Part shown: piece by piece, positions 32,647 to 43,221 of the stretch
Numbering within the stretch: position 1 is the first letter of the stretch
Layout of the letters: each line of letters opens with the position of its first letter
Assembly (NCBI GenBank): GCA_022264855.1
Contig: JABYQU010000009.1
Coordinates: forward strand, 310,001 to 374,000
DNA: 64,000 nt
Direction: 5' to 3'
DNA from: Lenzites betulinus
Lineage: Eukaryota; Basidiomycota; Agaricomycetes; Polyporales; Polyporaceae
The notes under the pieces: model-generated
What the model was told of the DNA's origin: nothing
Database searches by the model: none
Seen by the model: only the letters and a program-made list of their open reading frames with translations
Program-made: the position numbers and the translations under genes

Positions 32647-34819
32647 AACAGTAAGAGAGGGAGAGTAAAGCGGCGAGACGAACGGGCTGGTTTGTGCTTC
32701 CAGGGCGCCCTAGGCCTCGCGAGGATATAAGGCCAGGGTTGGAGATGGATCTGACGGAGGGGGAAGGGGCGGATGTCGTCCGCGCCGCGCCGCGGGCACC
32801 CTTCTGAGCAATCGGCGAGCTCTTTTTCTTCTGCCTGGGATCGGAGCGCCGGGCGTTATGACACTCAATGGCTGCGCCCATGATGCAAGAAGGGGTGGAT
32901 GAGCTGATTGACATCAGGCTCCGGCCCTCGAGGCGGATGCACCGTTCCCTGGAGAACGCCCGGGGCCCGTCGTCAGCGGCTGGCGGCGTGCGCACGTCCG
33001 GTAACTGAATGCAAAGCCTGTTCCCCGACGAGAACCACCGCGTGCCGCATAGCGTCACAGGCCGTGCGGCACCCGCCACACGCACGCAAGAAGACGAGGG
33101 TATCTGAGTTGCCGGAGGGCCTGAGTGCAAACGCACAAAAACAGCGAGGGGTGCGAAACAGCCCGCGCAGATTCGCAGTTCGGCGCATATGGCGATCCCG
33201 AGGGCGTGGGCGCTGCTGCATCGCTTAAGTACCAGGCTGAACACCACGGATGCCATTCTGGGAACACTGCGCGCCCCCCCGCGTGCGCGCCTGCCCAGCT
33301 CTCCCATCCCCCGACCGTCCTTTGTGCTTCAGCCGTCCGAAGACGAGCGCACGGCGCGCAGCGGGTGCGCCAGCGACCGCATGCGAGACCATCCATCTGT
33401 CAGCCAGCTGTCTTCCCATTGTCGCCACAGTATCAAATCTCCGTCCAAGCCCGGCCTGGAGTCGCGCGCTGTGCAGGGGTTTGCCGTCTCCGCGGTCGAG
33501 GGCGTTCGCCGCAGAGCGTGTTTGATCTGTCAACAGATACCGCGTCTGCCACTGCAACTCAATAGGCCGTCCCGTCCCGCGGCGCGAGATCGAGGGTGCA
33601 CGACGACACACCCACCCGCACCCGCGGCGCACGCCGCACACCCCGGGGCCCAGGGCGAGCCGGGGCCATTCTCTGTCGCGAGCGTATATCGATGCCCGCG
33701 CGCGAAGCGTACTCGTGACCCGCGTTTTGACTAGCGGGAGCACGCAGCCCAGGACGCGCACGCCTTCGTACGCTTCTTGGAAGTCGAGCAGATGGTATCA
33801 AGGAAGGCCGACGTCGCGCGCGGCGGAGGGCCGTGCAGGCTCGGTACGTAATCGCAGCCTTTCGCGGGGTAGCAGAGAGCAGGCAGCGCTCGCGCACGCC
33901 GCCAGACACACCCGAGCCGTCGAGAACATGCGGCGGGGTGCCCGCTCATCCCCATGTGGTGGCGGCTCGGGTATGCTGGCGTTCTGTCTCAGCCGCCCTG
34001 CACGGGGCTCGGAACGAGGCACTCGCATCCCGACGTTTCCTGGCGGAACGGACGACCCTGCTATCGAGGCGGCGAGCCTGGCCGCAGCTGCAGCGCGCGC
34101 TGGGCAAGATCATGGATGCCGTCCTCCCCGCTCGACGCGCACGCGTAGAAGTCTATCGGAGCGCGGCGTAACCGTGGTTCTAGCGTGCGCGTCCGGGGCC
34201 GATGCTTCGATCGATGGTTTTCGACGCTTCCGCCGTGCCTCGAGGTCGCGAGACGGCCCGCGCTCGACCGTGCTCGCCGCCGGGGAGTGGGTTGTGGAAG
34301 ACCCTGCGAGGTTCGGAGTCCTCTGTGGATTATTCCATGCATGTATGCACGATCCTGGCGATATTGTGGACCATCGGCGAATTCTTATTGCGTCCCCCCG
34401 AGCGCCGTTTGCCGTCGCAGAGAAGAATGGAATAATGGGACCGTTACGCACCGTTTCGTCAGAAATGGACTACGCGCATCTTGGTGCCGTATTTATGGGA
34501 TGATGGAATCGACGCCCTGGATGCCATAATGAGTGTAGATGTATTCCGGGTGAACTCCTGACCTGCTCGCTTTAGATGGCGCCGTATAGATGGAAGGGAT
34601 CACACCTGGAGCACGAGCTACCAACGCCGAATATCGTCCGGACGGTACATAGACATTTGTATTGCTGCGCGTAAAGGCTGTTTTGTGCGTCTCCTTGGAA
34701 GTTGACTAGAAATCCCGCCTACACAACGCCCTACTGCCGGTTCTGCGAAAAATATCCCGCTGCCCCCCAAAACAACTTCCGGTAGATGCAGGGGAATTCA
34801 AGAACGGCGCGACGGCGCG
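32647..34819. other. 2.2 kb GC-rich region without a convincing gene
   Basis: Upstream of the PP2C gene and downstream of the AdoMet decarboxylase gene. High GC keeps many frames open on both strands (for example plus 33715-34503 and minus 32627-33307), but their predicted proteins are Arg/Ala/Pro-rich, overlap one another, and show no domain. It may be a long promoter, a non-coding transcript or a decayed gene. Confidence 0.4.
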
Positions 34820-36392
34820 CTATCGGAGCTCGAAGCTGGCGAAGGCCAAGTCGTAACCGCCGAATTCGTAGTTGATCTTGTCCGTGCGCTTGTACAGGCC
34901 CCCAGATGTCCCGGACACCGCTCCATCCTCCCCGCGGTCTGAACGCTTCGCAGGGAGGGTGAGTGCGGACTTGAACGCGCGCTGCGCAGCCTCAATCGCG
35001 CTTTCGCCTTCTTCCTCTTCCACCGCGTCGTTGTCTACGCATGAGACGAACAGCGTGAGCGTGAGGCGACCGGGGCGGAAGATGTCAACAACGCGGCGGA
35101 TGAGTGTCTTGAGGTCGGGAACGCTCGTAGGCTTGTCGGTGGACTTCGTCGGAAGTGGAACGTTGCACTCGAAGGACGCATAGGACCAGCCCTCCTCAGG
35201 CGTTACATGGATGGTATAGTACCCTTCGCCAGGCCGAGAAGGGTCTTCGCCGATGTCGGGGCGCCACTTCAGTAGCGCGTTGCAGGAATATCCGCACGGG
35301 GAGAAAGAGTAGGCGTCAAGGGTGGTGAGATGTGGGGGGAAGATCTCTGTGATTCCAAGCTTGGACGAGAGGGCCATGCCATCAGCGCCAGCCGTAGCTT
35401 CTGCTTCGTCCGGCGGTGCTTGGCTGAAGAACGGCGCGCGCGCATCAGAAGATAGGTGGGTCATGAGGATCTCGATGGTGTAGTCGGATGCGATAGCATC
35501 ATCTGCGCTGTCTGGTGGGGGATCGATGGCGCCTGCTGTCAACTTGGAAGAGCCCGGTTCAGGGTAGTCGGCCTCAACAGGAGATAGATGAGGGCTGCTT
35601 GGGGCCGTGCCGGCATTGGAAGAGGCGCCATCCGTAGGTGATGTAAGGTAAAGTAGCCAATGGTCACCGTTCACCTTGCCGACGGTGTAGGCCGACCCAT
35701 TGGGGAAGACGTTGTCGAGGAATTCGACTTCATCCCGCCAATCCCTGTGAGGGCCTGATTGCCTTTCGGGGAACATGAAAGCCTTCCGGGAGTAGAAAAG
35801 GCGATAGACGGAAGGGAAATCGGCGTAGTCGCGGGCGATTTCGAGGATCCTAGGGACACCAAGGAGGTTGAGGGTGGTCCCGCATGTTTTCAGGATGAGA
35901 CGGTGGGGAGCGACGAAGAACGAGGATTCACTAAACGAAAGCGTTCCGTGTCAGCATCTGTCCAGACGTTGTATGAAAGCAGCCATGAAGCACGCGAGCG
36001 ATCGGACGGATGGTGTGATAGATAGATAGCTTCCAGCCGCTACGTTATACAAGTAGACTCTGGATCGCACCCACAGCCGGCGCGACATGGAGTAATAATA
36101 CACGCGATTACAACATGGCCACGAGCGGGGACGAAACGCACCTGAGCAGATATGCATCTGTCTCTGCCCCCTCCACTACCGACAAAATTTTGCACTTGAC
36201 GATGTCAAGCATCTCCTCCCAGATGGCCCTGGGCACTTTGCGAAGGCCGAACTTGCCATCTGTGCTGGAGATCACGTCCGAGCAATCTGCGGCAGAGGGC
36301 GCAAACCAGATCTCGAGGAGCTTTTCGGGTCCTTCGAAGGGACCGCCGGGGGCATCATCAATGAGGTCAGATGGGATCTCGACCGAGGGCAT
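34820..36392 (-). CDS. SPE2: S-adenosylmethionine decarboxylase proenzyme
   Basis: Two exons: 36142-36392 and 34820-35930; 453 aa. The enzyme makes decarboxylated AdoMet, the aminopropyl donor for spermidine and spermine. The self-cleavage site YLLSESSFFV is complete; by homology the chain breaks between Glu85 and Ser86 and Ser86 becomes the pyruvoyl cofactor. Other family blocks: LRKVPRAIWEEMLDIVKCKIL, broken here as FGLRKVPRAIWEEML and KCKILSV, LILKTCGTTLNLLGVPRIL, FSPCGYSCNALL, and YYTIHVTPEEGWSYASFE. A 211 nt intron, long for this region, falls inside the codon of the first Ser of SESS. A Ser/Pro/Asp-rich insert sits near residues 180-240. Translation is often controlled by an upstream reading frame in this family, but I cannot assert one here. 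Confidence 0.95.
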
Positions 36393-36778
36393 GGCGACGA
36401 CAGAATAAGTAGGGGGTGCTATCTGGGGCGGTGGTGGCGAGCGAAGGAGAAGGCGATCTCTGGACGCATGAAAGGGATGGCGGGGGAGGGGAGGACAGAG
36501 TCCGGATGCTCGAACCGTCGCTTTCTCCGCAAAACTCGAAAAGTGAGCGATCTGATAGGCGCCCCCAATCAGGAAGGCACGGTGGCTGTTCTCTGCGCCT
36601 CTCCCCATTGGTCAGCATGATGACGCGGTGCGCGGCAGATGCCGTGCATGATTGCCGCTTCGTGACGCTTCCTCTCGCCGAGCTCAGAGTCTGACCGCCA
36701 GAACAAAACTTGTGCTCTCCGCCAGCTTGTCTCCTGAGCTTCCACCACATCTCTTTCTCGTCTTTCACGCATCGTCGC
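36393..36778. promoter_or_regulatory. Bidirectional promoter region
   Basis: 386 bp between the divergent start codons of AdoMet decarboxylase and the FAM210-like gene. Pyrimidine-rich tracts lie before the plus-strand start. The minus-strand frame stays open upstream of the decarboxylase ATG, but that part reads as untranslated leader. Confidence 0.5.
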
Positions 36779-37453
36779 ATGGTTCGGAGCTACATTCTGC
36801 GCATTCCGGTCGTGCGCGCCCTCGCATCGCGTGTCTCCCAACCCCTTCTCCCCCTCACCACTCGTCTCGCTCCTCGTGCAGCTGTTTCGAACACACGACC
36901 GTTCTCACATTTCTCCGCACGTCTCTCTTCCTCCCCTCCACCATCACCACGGTCATCCTTGGAAGACCCAGAGTCTCCCAGTGGCAGTCTACCACCAAAT
37001 CCGTCTCTCTCACAACGTCTCAAGCATCTCATCAAGTCGTACGGCTGGTATGCCCTCGGCGTGTACATTATCCTCTCAACGCTTGACTTCACCGTCGCGT
37101 TTGCGGCCGTGAACATCATTGGCGCCGAGCACGTCTCCAAAGTCGCCGCCGACGTCAAGGGGTACTTCGCTGGCTTCATCCACTCAACTCCGCCTGAGCC
37201 CGGCCGCGAAGAGATTGAATCCGCCGCTGCCCACGCGAGCGGAGATGGACACGAGGGCCTCATGGCGATGCTCCTCCTTGCCTACACCATTCACAAGACC
37301 CTTTTCCTCCCCGTCCGTGTTGGTTTGACCGCTGCCATCACACCGAGACTTGTGCACTGGCTCCGCGCGCGAGGTTGGGCCGGTAGCGCCGGCACTCGGA
37401 GGGCCGCGCAGGAGGTGCGCGAGAAGATCCGGAACAGGCGCGAGAGGGACTAG
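36779..37453 (+). CDS. Mitochondrial DUF1279/FAM210-like protein
   Basis: Single exon, 224 aa. The first 55 residues are Arg/Ser-rich with no acidic residues (MVRSYILRIPVVRALASRV), a clear mitochondrial presequence. The conserved core is LSQRLKHLIKSYGWYALGVY followed by IILSTLDFTVAFAAVNIIGAEHV, matching the DUF1279 block of FAM210A/B and yeast Nat2. A second hydrophobic segment (GLMAMLLLAYTIHKTLFLPVRVGLTAAITP, read in parts) precedes the basic tail REKIRNRRERD. FAM210 proteins sit in the inner mitochondrial membrane; their biochemical role is not settled. Confidence 0.85.
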   Translation: MVRSYILRIPVVRALASRVSQPLLPLTTRLAPRAAVSNTRPFSHFSARLSSSPPPSPRSSLEDPESPSGSLPPNPSLSQRLKHLIKSYGWYALGVYIILSTLDFTVAFAAVNIIGAEHVSKVAADVKGYFAGFIHSTPPEPGREEIESAAAHASGDGHEGLMAMLLLAYTIHKTLFLPVRVGLTAAITPRLVHWLRARGWAGSAGTRRAAQEVREKIRNRRERD

Positions 37454-37634
37454 ACGAGGCGAATCTTGTTCGGGGCGGAAATGGTGAGCCGACGTCATTG
37501 CGAACATAAATATCTGGTTTCGTTTCCGCTCATGCGCTAACCATCGTACAGGACAGATCTCACCCACTACTCGTACATCTCAAATATCCTACAGCGCAAC
37601 CCGCGACCCCTAATTGTCACGACTGTAACGCCGT

Positions 37635-38170
37635 TCAGGCCGGAGGGACGTCTTTCTCTGTTCGGAATGAATATGCTGTACTCTCGCGGCGTATCATGAA
37701 GCCGAGGCTCACCCTGTAGAATTCCACCCTTCACGAGTTCCTCGGGCTTGGGTCGAGCCTGGAGCGCGTGCTCCAGCTTGTCCTACAAAATGTGCGCGAT
37801 CAGCCGGGCGGACGGCGCACTCAGTCAAGGGCACTTGCCTCCAGCTGGGAACGTTCCAATGCCTCTTTGGCGGCTTGCAATGACGGCGCGACGGTGTCAT
37901 CTATGCCCCATCATCCGTTGATTGGTCGTTGATGGGCCCGGGCCATGCGGTGTGGTACATACCTTTGAGGATGTTGCGATCGATCAGCTCGTTTTTGTCC
38001 GGCCTCACAGCGAGGCTCTTCTCGAGCCGCTGCGCCGCCTCTGGGTCGAAGGACGGCTTGCGCACAGGCTTGGGCGGGACGGGTGCTTGGGTGGCTGGTA
38101 CCGCAGCCACACGCATATCGCGTCAGGGTCCGCCTTCGATGAGGTGCAGAGTGCTCAGGGGCTTACCCAT
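37635..38170 (-). CDS. Small RPEL-repeat protein
   Basis: Five small exons: 38167-38170, 37963-38094, 37839-37900, 37713-37782, 37635-37657; 96 aa. It has two RPEL-type repeats: LEKSLAVRPDKNELIDRNIL and LEHALQARPKPEELVKGGIL, each a helix, an RP pair and an EL pair, with APSLQAAKEALERSQLE between. RPEL motifs bind monomeric actin in animal MRTF and Phactr proteins; fungal proteins of about 100 residues with such repeats exist but have no firm role. Exon 1 is only ATGG, chosen because the frame upstream of exon 2 hits a stop and the CCCAATGG context with a GTAAGC donor fits; an ATG at 38116 in the same frame is the alternative. Intron 3 (37783-37838) starts GCAAGT, a GC-AG intron. The ending EKDVPPA needs the last 55 nt intron. 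Confidence 0.75.
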
Positions 38171-38618
38171 TGGGCGTGGTTTGGCGGGTAAATATGAAGA
38201 TGGTGAGGGAGTTGGTGGTAGTAACGACGATGCGAATAGGGATGGAGACAAGGATCTGAGGAAGGCGCACCGCCTGCGCGCGGCGCGTCTGCGTTTCTAT
38301 AGTGCGCGAGAGACAGGCCCAGATCGGGAGAACACCCGTGACCCGGGGGGGGCTTCGCGACCCCGCTCGACCGTTCTTTGGCCAGAATCCAACCAGCTTG
38401 CAACCAGGAATTTCATCTTCGAGCATACTTACCGGTCGTGGTGTCTGAGATGGTCACAGGGCCACCCACACCAGCACGGTAATACGCCCAAAGTTGGCAT
38501 TCCCATCTAGACCTCCCGTTTTATCGATGCAGCGGTGCCAAGACGTTCTAGTATATGGGTACCAAGATCTGACATTTTACAGAGCACACCTATGTACAAC
38601 GAATCAGATAGTATCAGC
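38171..38618. other. Intergenic
   Basis: Upstream of the RPEL gene and past the HET gene stop, both minus strand. A run of eight G lies near 38344. No gene seen. Confidence 0.5.
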
Positions 38619-40577
38619 TCAACTTGAATTCCGGGCCGTCCACACCTCCACGCTGAGGGCGTAGAGACCCCGATCGTTCCCGCTGCCCATATAATCCGTC
38701 CATGCCCCCACGGTCAGCCTCACATGCGTCCCCTTCTCGCTGTCGAAAGTCGCAGAACCCGCCCGCCAGTCCTGTACGTGTACCGCCTTGCAGGTCCTCA
38801 CATGGGTGCCGTTCGCCGAGACTTGGGTACCAGTGGTTGCCTCCGGCAGTTGAACAGGGAGCTTGCCAAACGAGACGGGCGCAGTCAGCATTCGCGGCAC
38901 AAACGAGGAGTGCGCCCCCTGACACGGCCCGAGACCGATGTATATGTGCTCGTCCTCCCCGCGGGAGAGGACGATGCAGACCATCGGGCCCGCGTCCGCG
39001 ATATGGATGACCGTGGTGCTGTTGGAATCGTCGCCTTCGACTGGCACTGGCCGAGAGATGGTGTATCCCGTGTTATGCAGCGCGGCCAGAGTCCACTGTG
39101 GGATGACGACCTCGCACGGGCAGACGAAGTATGGGTTTCGGGTGGTTTCGGAGTTTTGTGTGGGCGGCAACCGCCTGCCGTGTCGTGTTGCGTATGACTC
39201 TACGGTCAACTCGAAGGGGCGGTATGGGATGTATATGGTGGTCATGACGGGGTTTGCATTGCCCAGATGTACGTTGTTGTCGATACGGGGGAAGGGGACA
39301 GAGGATGACGGGTTCGGCGAAATGTCTGGGAGGCAGCGCAAGGAGACACCACGCACAAACCCGGCTGGGTACCGACATCCGACCTTGTACTGCTCGTGTC
39401 CTGGATTTTGGCCGGGCGACGAGCTCAGCAGGAGCGCTACAAGTCCATCCATTGTGTCGGCGCATGCGAGCACCGCGACATGTACTGCAAGCTGTTGTTC
39501 CAAACGCCTTTCCTTCGCGGCAGGCAGCCAGAGCGTCGCGAGCGGGAGTAACGTGCGGATGCCATAGCTCGTGATGGTGTATTCGGGTACCGGAACGCGG
39601 ATTGCGACCTGACGTTCGAACTCATCGAGGGGAAGCGGGTCGATCCGCGAGGAGTGTTCAAATGCCGTCGGCGATGGCGCGAAGAGGTATCCGTTCGGCT
39701 CGTCCTCGCGCGTCGTTTCCGGGAGGGGTGCCTCCCCGAACTGCGTACACGACCACGCGTACCGCTCGAAGACGAGCGGGCCCCAGGCGAAGATACTCTG
39801 ATCAGGAATGTGCTTGAGGATCTCCTCCTGCAGACGGTAGAACGCATTGCGCCCCTCCCCGTAGATAGCCGGGATGTTGACCCCGAAGATGCCCATCAGC
39901 GAATACGCCTCGTCCTCCACCCGCGTCGTCTTGCGCCGCGCCGCCCACGCCATGCGCCGCGCGACGCTCACCGTGCTCAGCGGCCGCCGGTGCTCCAGAA
40001 TCGCGCGCTCGACGCCCGCGACCTCCTCGACCACGTCCGCCAGGCTCATCTTCGTCCCAAACGGGCGCCACTGCTTCGAGATGAACACGAGCTCGCGCGG
40101 CGCGATGAGCTCCTGCAGCGTCCACCCGCGGCGGAACCAGCGGCTCTGGCGGAACTGCGAGCCGAGCACGCGCGGGTCCTGCGTGTCGTCGACGTCGTGC
40201 AGGAACGCGTAGCACACGCCCGCCTGCGCGTACCACTGGTACATCGAGTTGATCGCCTCCGAGAGCTCCGCGCTGCTCGTCTTGTCGATGCAGCACGTGT
40301 CGACCCACAGCCAGCGGTACCCGCGGGCGCGCGCGAACACGCAGCACTCCCGGATCTTCTCTGACGCTCTGGAGAGGGCGGTGGGGGGCGTTTGTCCCGC
40401 GAGACGGCCAAGGCGGTTGCCCCATGCTTCGCGCGCGGTGAGGGTGTGCAGCGCTTGGAGGTCCTGGAAGGACTGCTCCTTCCCTGAGATCCAGACGTGC
40501 GAGAGGATAGCGTAGTTCTCGCGCGCAGGATCAGCGATGTAGTGAAGCTTCCCAGTAGTAGTATCAAGAAGCCACAT
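38619..40577 (-). CDS. HET-domain (heterokaryon incompatibility) protein
   Basis: Single exon, 652 aa. The N-terminus MWLLDTTTGKLHYI is the usual opening of agaricomycete HET proteins. HET domain blocks follow: YAILSHVW (about 23-30), YRWLWVDTCCIDK, ELSEAINSMYQWY, and RGWTLQELIAPREL. After it come AYSLMGIFGVNIPAIYGEGRNAFYRLQEEIL in pieces, the standard downstream block. The C-terminal 350 residues are variable and beta-rich. HET proteins set off cell death after fusion of unlike hyphae in ascomycetes; in basidiomycetes the families are large and mostly uncharacterised. No NACHT, WD40 or ankyrin part is present. High GC creates long antisense frames, which are ignored. Confidence 0.92.
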   Translation of the reverse strand: MWLLDTTTGKLHYIADPARENYAILSHVWISGKEQSFQDLQALHTLTAREAWGNRLGRLAGQTPPTALSRASEKIRECCVFARARGYRWLWVDTCCIDKTSSAELSEAINSMYQWYAQAGVCYAFLHDVDDTQDPRVLGSQFRQSRWFRRGWTLQELIAPRELVFISKQWRPFGTKMSLADVVEEVAGVERAILEHRRPLSTVSVARRMAWAARRKTTRVEDEAYSLMGIFGVNIPAIYGEGRNAFYRLQEEILKHIPDQSIFAWGPLVFERYAWSCTQFGEAPLPETTREDEPNGYLFAPSPTAFEHSSRIDPLPLDEFERQVAIRVPVPEYTITSYGIRTLLPLATLWLPAAKERRLEQQLAVHVAVLACADTMDGLVALLLSSSPGQNPGHEQYKVGCRYPAGFVRGVSLRCLPDISPNPSSSVPFPRIDNNVHLGNANPVMTTIYIPYRPFELTVESYATRHGRRLPPTQNSETTRNPYFVCPCEVVIPQWTLAALHNTGYTISRPVPVEGDDSNSTTVIHIADAGPMVCIVLSRGEDEHIYIGLGPCQGAHSSFVPRMLTAPVSFGKLPVQLPEATTGTQVSANGTHVRTCKAVHVQDWRAGSATFDSEKGTHVRLTVGAWTDYMGSGNDRGLYALSVEVWTARNSS

Positions 40578-40960
40578 TATTCTAAACAGTGAACGTCAGT
40601 GGGCGTTTCATCATGTCATTGAAAGATTTACCATGCATGCAAACTGAAAGTCAGTGCATGGAATGTCCAGCTTGCAGGTCGATCTTTATGAACCCGCAGG
40701 TGGTTGTTGGCTGTGCAAATTCCCAGACTCGCGTCAAAGGAATTGCATATGATAACGAGGGTAGTTGATGGTGCGTTGGTGCGGGATCGACACACGGTGC
40801 AGGCGGTGTAGCGGCTAGTCGTGGCGCCATGCAATGCCGATATTGACGTACAGACAACTCACCTGCCGTTCGGATAATCGAGACGCACACAGATGTCAGG
40901 CAGACAAGAAACCGAGGTAGATAGCTGCCGCGGTAACCAGGCGTACAGACAACTCGGGAT
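40578..40960. other. Intergenic, upstream of HET gene
   Basis: Promoter side of the HET gene and 3' flank of the next minus-strand gene. Nothing specific seen. Confidence 0.5.
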
Positions 40961-41461
40961 CTACAGACCCAGCCAAAAGTCGTCGTCAGCCTCCTTAGTA
41001 TCCTCCCGCTCCGTCTCCCGCCGCTTCTCCATCTCGCGCTTGCGCGTTTTGCTGTCTTCCCTGCACTCGCGAACGAGCGAGCGCGTCTCCTGGATGCCGA
41101 GCCGCACGCGCTGGACTTCCATAGTGATGTCATTGTCCATCGACTCGAGGAGGTTGAGGAGCGCGATCACTTCTTTGGGCGAGATTGGTGTGGCAGGAGT
41201 GAGGGGAAGAGACAGGGACGAGGATGAAGATGAGGATGACGGGGAGGCGGTTGGAAGCGCGCGTCGCTGGGTATCTTTCATGTGTGGGGGGCGGTCAGCC
41301 CCGAGACGGGTCGAGGCGGGGTCGTAAAGTCCGATGGTGATGGTGGGCAGAGGCTTCGCCAGTGCATAGAACAGGTCATCCGGGAGCGCACCAGAAAGGA
41401 GCGGTGACTGGGATATTGCGACCGGGAGAAGGGGTGCGCGAGTGCGGGTAGCGGAGGGCAT
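40961..41461 (-). CDS. Small hypothetical protein with C-terminal coiled coil
   Basis: Single open frame of 166 codons from an ATG at 41461. The first half is Pro/Leu/Ser-rich (including a run of nine Ser). From about residue 90 it becomes a charged helix: SPKEVIALLNLLESMDNDIT, then RVRLGIQETRSLVREC and RKREMEKRRETEREDTKEADDD, ending FWLGL. The change from low complexity to a heptad-like Leu/Val pattern supports real coding. No known family is recognised; intron content and start are unconfirmed. Confidence 0.5.
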   Translation of the reverse strand: MPSATRTRAPLLPVAISQSPLLSGALPDDLFYALAKPLPTITIGLYDPASTRLGADRPPHMKDTQRRALPTASPSSSSSSSSLSLPLTPATPISPKEVIALLNLLESMDNDITMEVQRVRLGIQETRSLVRECREDSKTRKREMEKRRETEREDTKEADDDFWLGL

Positions 41462-42293
41462 GGCGAGGAAGATTAGGCTATGTGCAGCAAGGAGCGTGGC
41501 GGCGTCGAAGGTGATGAGCGAAGGGGAATCGCGCGAATAGGTGGTCAGTATGCTAGAGTGCTAGGGATCATCCATGGCAGAACACCGAGCTATATACATC
41601 CCCGAGGGAGGCTAACGGTCCACATGCCTGCGACGGCTGACATGCGGCGCGGCGCGAAGCGAGCAAAGCAAGCACTGAGTTGGAATCCGGGCTGAGCAAA
41701 ACCACGGGAGAGAAGCGATGAATTGAGCTAGAAGATGGACCGCGGGAGATGCATCTCGGCCACAACGGATATCGGGAAGATGATAGCAGCACACAGGTTC
41801 GCAAAAAATCTGAGAGATGGGAACTTTGGGAAGAGGTGTGAACGCGAAGCGACCGTCGCGCGACGTGTCATTCCATAGCAGGGCCATCCACTGCACCTTA
41901 GAAACCCACACGACGCTCTTCGCGCGCCTATCTATGATGCGTAATGCGTTCCTGTTCGTGCACTGTTGATGATCTAGTCCTGAAGGGGAGGAGCGATGAG
42001 GGTCGGTCGAAGTCATCCAATAGCGACAAAGATAGCGCCTTCACAGTGTCCTGATGAGACAAATTCGCCATTGAAAGTTGTCGAGCCCATGAGCGGAAAT
42101 CCGAGGGAGTTGTCGACGTTGCAAGTACTAGTAGAACGAGAGGTGCGATTACTTAAATCGAAATGAGCAGCGTCGGGGGATTCGGAGCGCCCGGCGAACA
42201 GCGAGCTTACGTAACGCACACAACGAGCAGGACAGCGTCGGGCTCGCGGCTCAACGGAACATTGCATCTCACCTTATCCTCGACCTTTGCGAC
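41462..42293. other. Divergent intergenic region
   Basis: Between the coiled-coil gene (minus) and the mitochondrial-subunit gene (plus). Open frames here lack domains. Nothing else seen. Confidence 0.5.
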
Positions 42294-42914
42294 ATGTCTC
42301 TTGCCAGGGCGGCCGGGGCCGTTGTGCGCCCAACCCAGCGGGCTGGCACTGCCCTCATCCAACGTCGAGCGGCATCCTCGCACTCTCACGACGAACACCA
42401 CCACGAGGAGTACCATGATACGAACGAGTACCCCGCTGAAGGTACGCTCTGCTATCCTAAGAACAGCTTACAGTCTTCTAATCTAGTCATACAAAGTATT
42501 CAACACACCCTTCTGGCGTAGGGCTGCCGTGGCTGCGGTTGGTGTCGTCGCATTCTACAAGTTCGCTCCTGCTCCCGGCGACGAGACCCTGGTCGCGAAA
42601 TACGTTACAAGCACGAGGACCCCGGCCGACGTGTGGAAGAGCATCTCCTTCAAGCACCTTCTTCTCTCTGCGGAGGGCTCAGACGTGACGCTGCTCGTCA
42701 CCGACGCGAAGCCCCCCACCGTGCACCGGTACCGGTACCCCCAGTGCGTGTCTTTCCACTTCGCCAAGTCCTAGCTTTGCTCTCCCCATGCCTAAACGAG
42801 AGTTACTGAACGCTGCGCCGTTGTGTTTACAGGAAGCTCGAGATGTATTCACCACACGCTCAGCCTGTGGGCCTCAAGCTCTCCGCCAGCGACGTTGTTG
42901 TAAAGCAAGGCTAG
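42294..42914 (+). CDS. Small mitochondrial membrane protein, resembles complex I 17.8 kDa/NDUFB11-type subunit
   Basis: Three exons: 42294-42441, 42497-42743, 42833-42914; 158 aa. The start MSLARAAGAVVRPTQRAG, followed by RRAASSHSHDEHHHEEYHD, is a mitochondrial presequence running into a His-rich stretch. FNTPFWRRAAVAAVGVVAFYKFA gives one transmembrane helix, and a 100-residue soluble tail follows. His-rich leader, a YP-x-E-F motif before W-R, and one helix recall the fungal complex I 17.8 kDa subunit. The similarity is of layout more than sequence, so the function is tentative. Confidence 0.65.
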
Positions 42915-43221
42915 ACTTTTACCCTCAAATGCATCGTTGAATTCATCGTTGGCCTGGTGACTGGATTTGAGTGTTACGGTTGGGATTCAGCATGGTCTCA
43001 AAGGTATTCCAAACCGCCCGCCTGTTGAGCAATTGTAGGTCCACATTGGCGACTGAGGAATGCGCCTTCCGCTATTGGCCGATCGAACTGAGAGGCTTAA
43101 TATTACGCGCCCTTCGACCTCTACAAGCACAGTATTGTACATTTCCCAACCGCTTGTCTCGCTGACACTTGGTTGAACAAGACTACAAATCTATCTGGAC
43201 ACCACCACTCAAAATGCGATA
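42915..43221. other. Convergent 3' flanks
   Basis: About 300 bp between the stops of the mitochondrial-protein gene and the dioxygenase gene. No signal seen. Confidence 0.5.

Noticed and set aside
36393..36608. In-frame extension upstream of the AdoMet decarboxylase ATG
   Set aside because: The extension is low-complexity, and the family starts near the MPSVEIP methionine; treated as 5' leader.
39654..40364. Long frames antisense or out of frame to the HET gene
   Set aside because: The single minus-strand HET frame explains the region; the others have skewed Arg/Ser composition.
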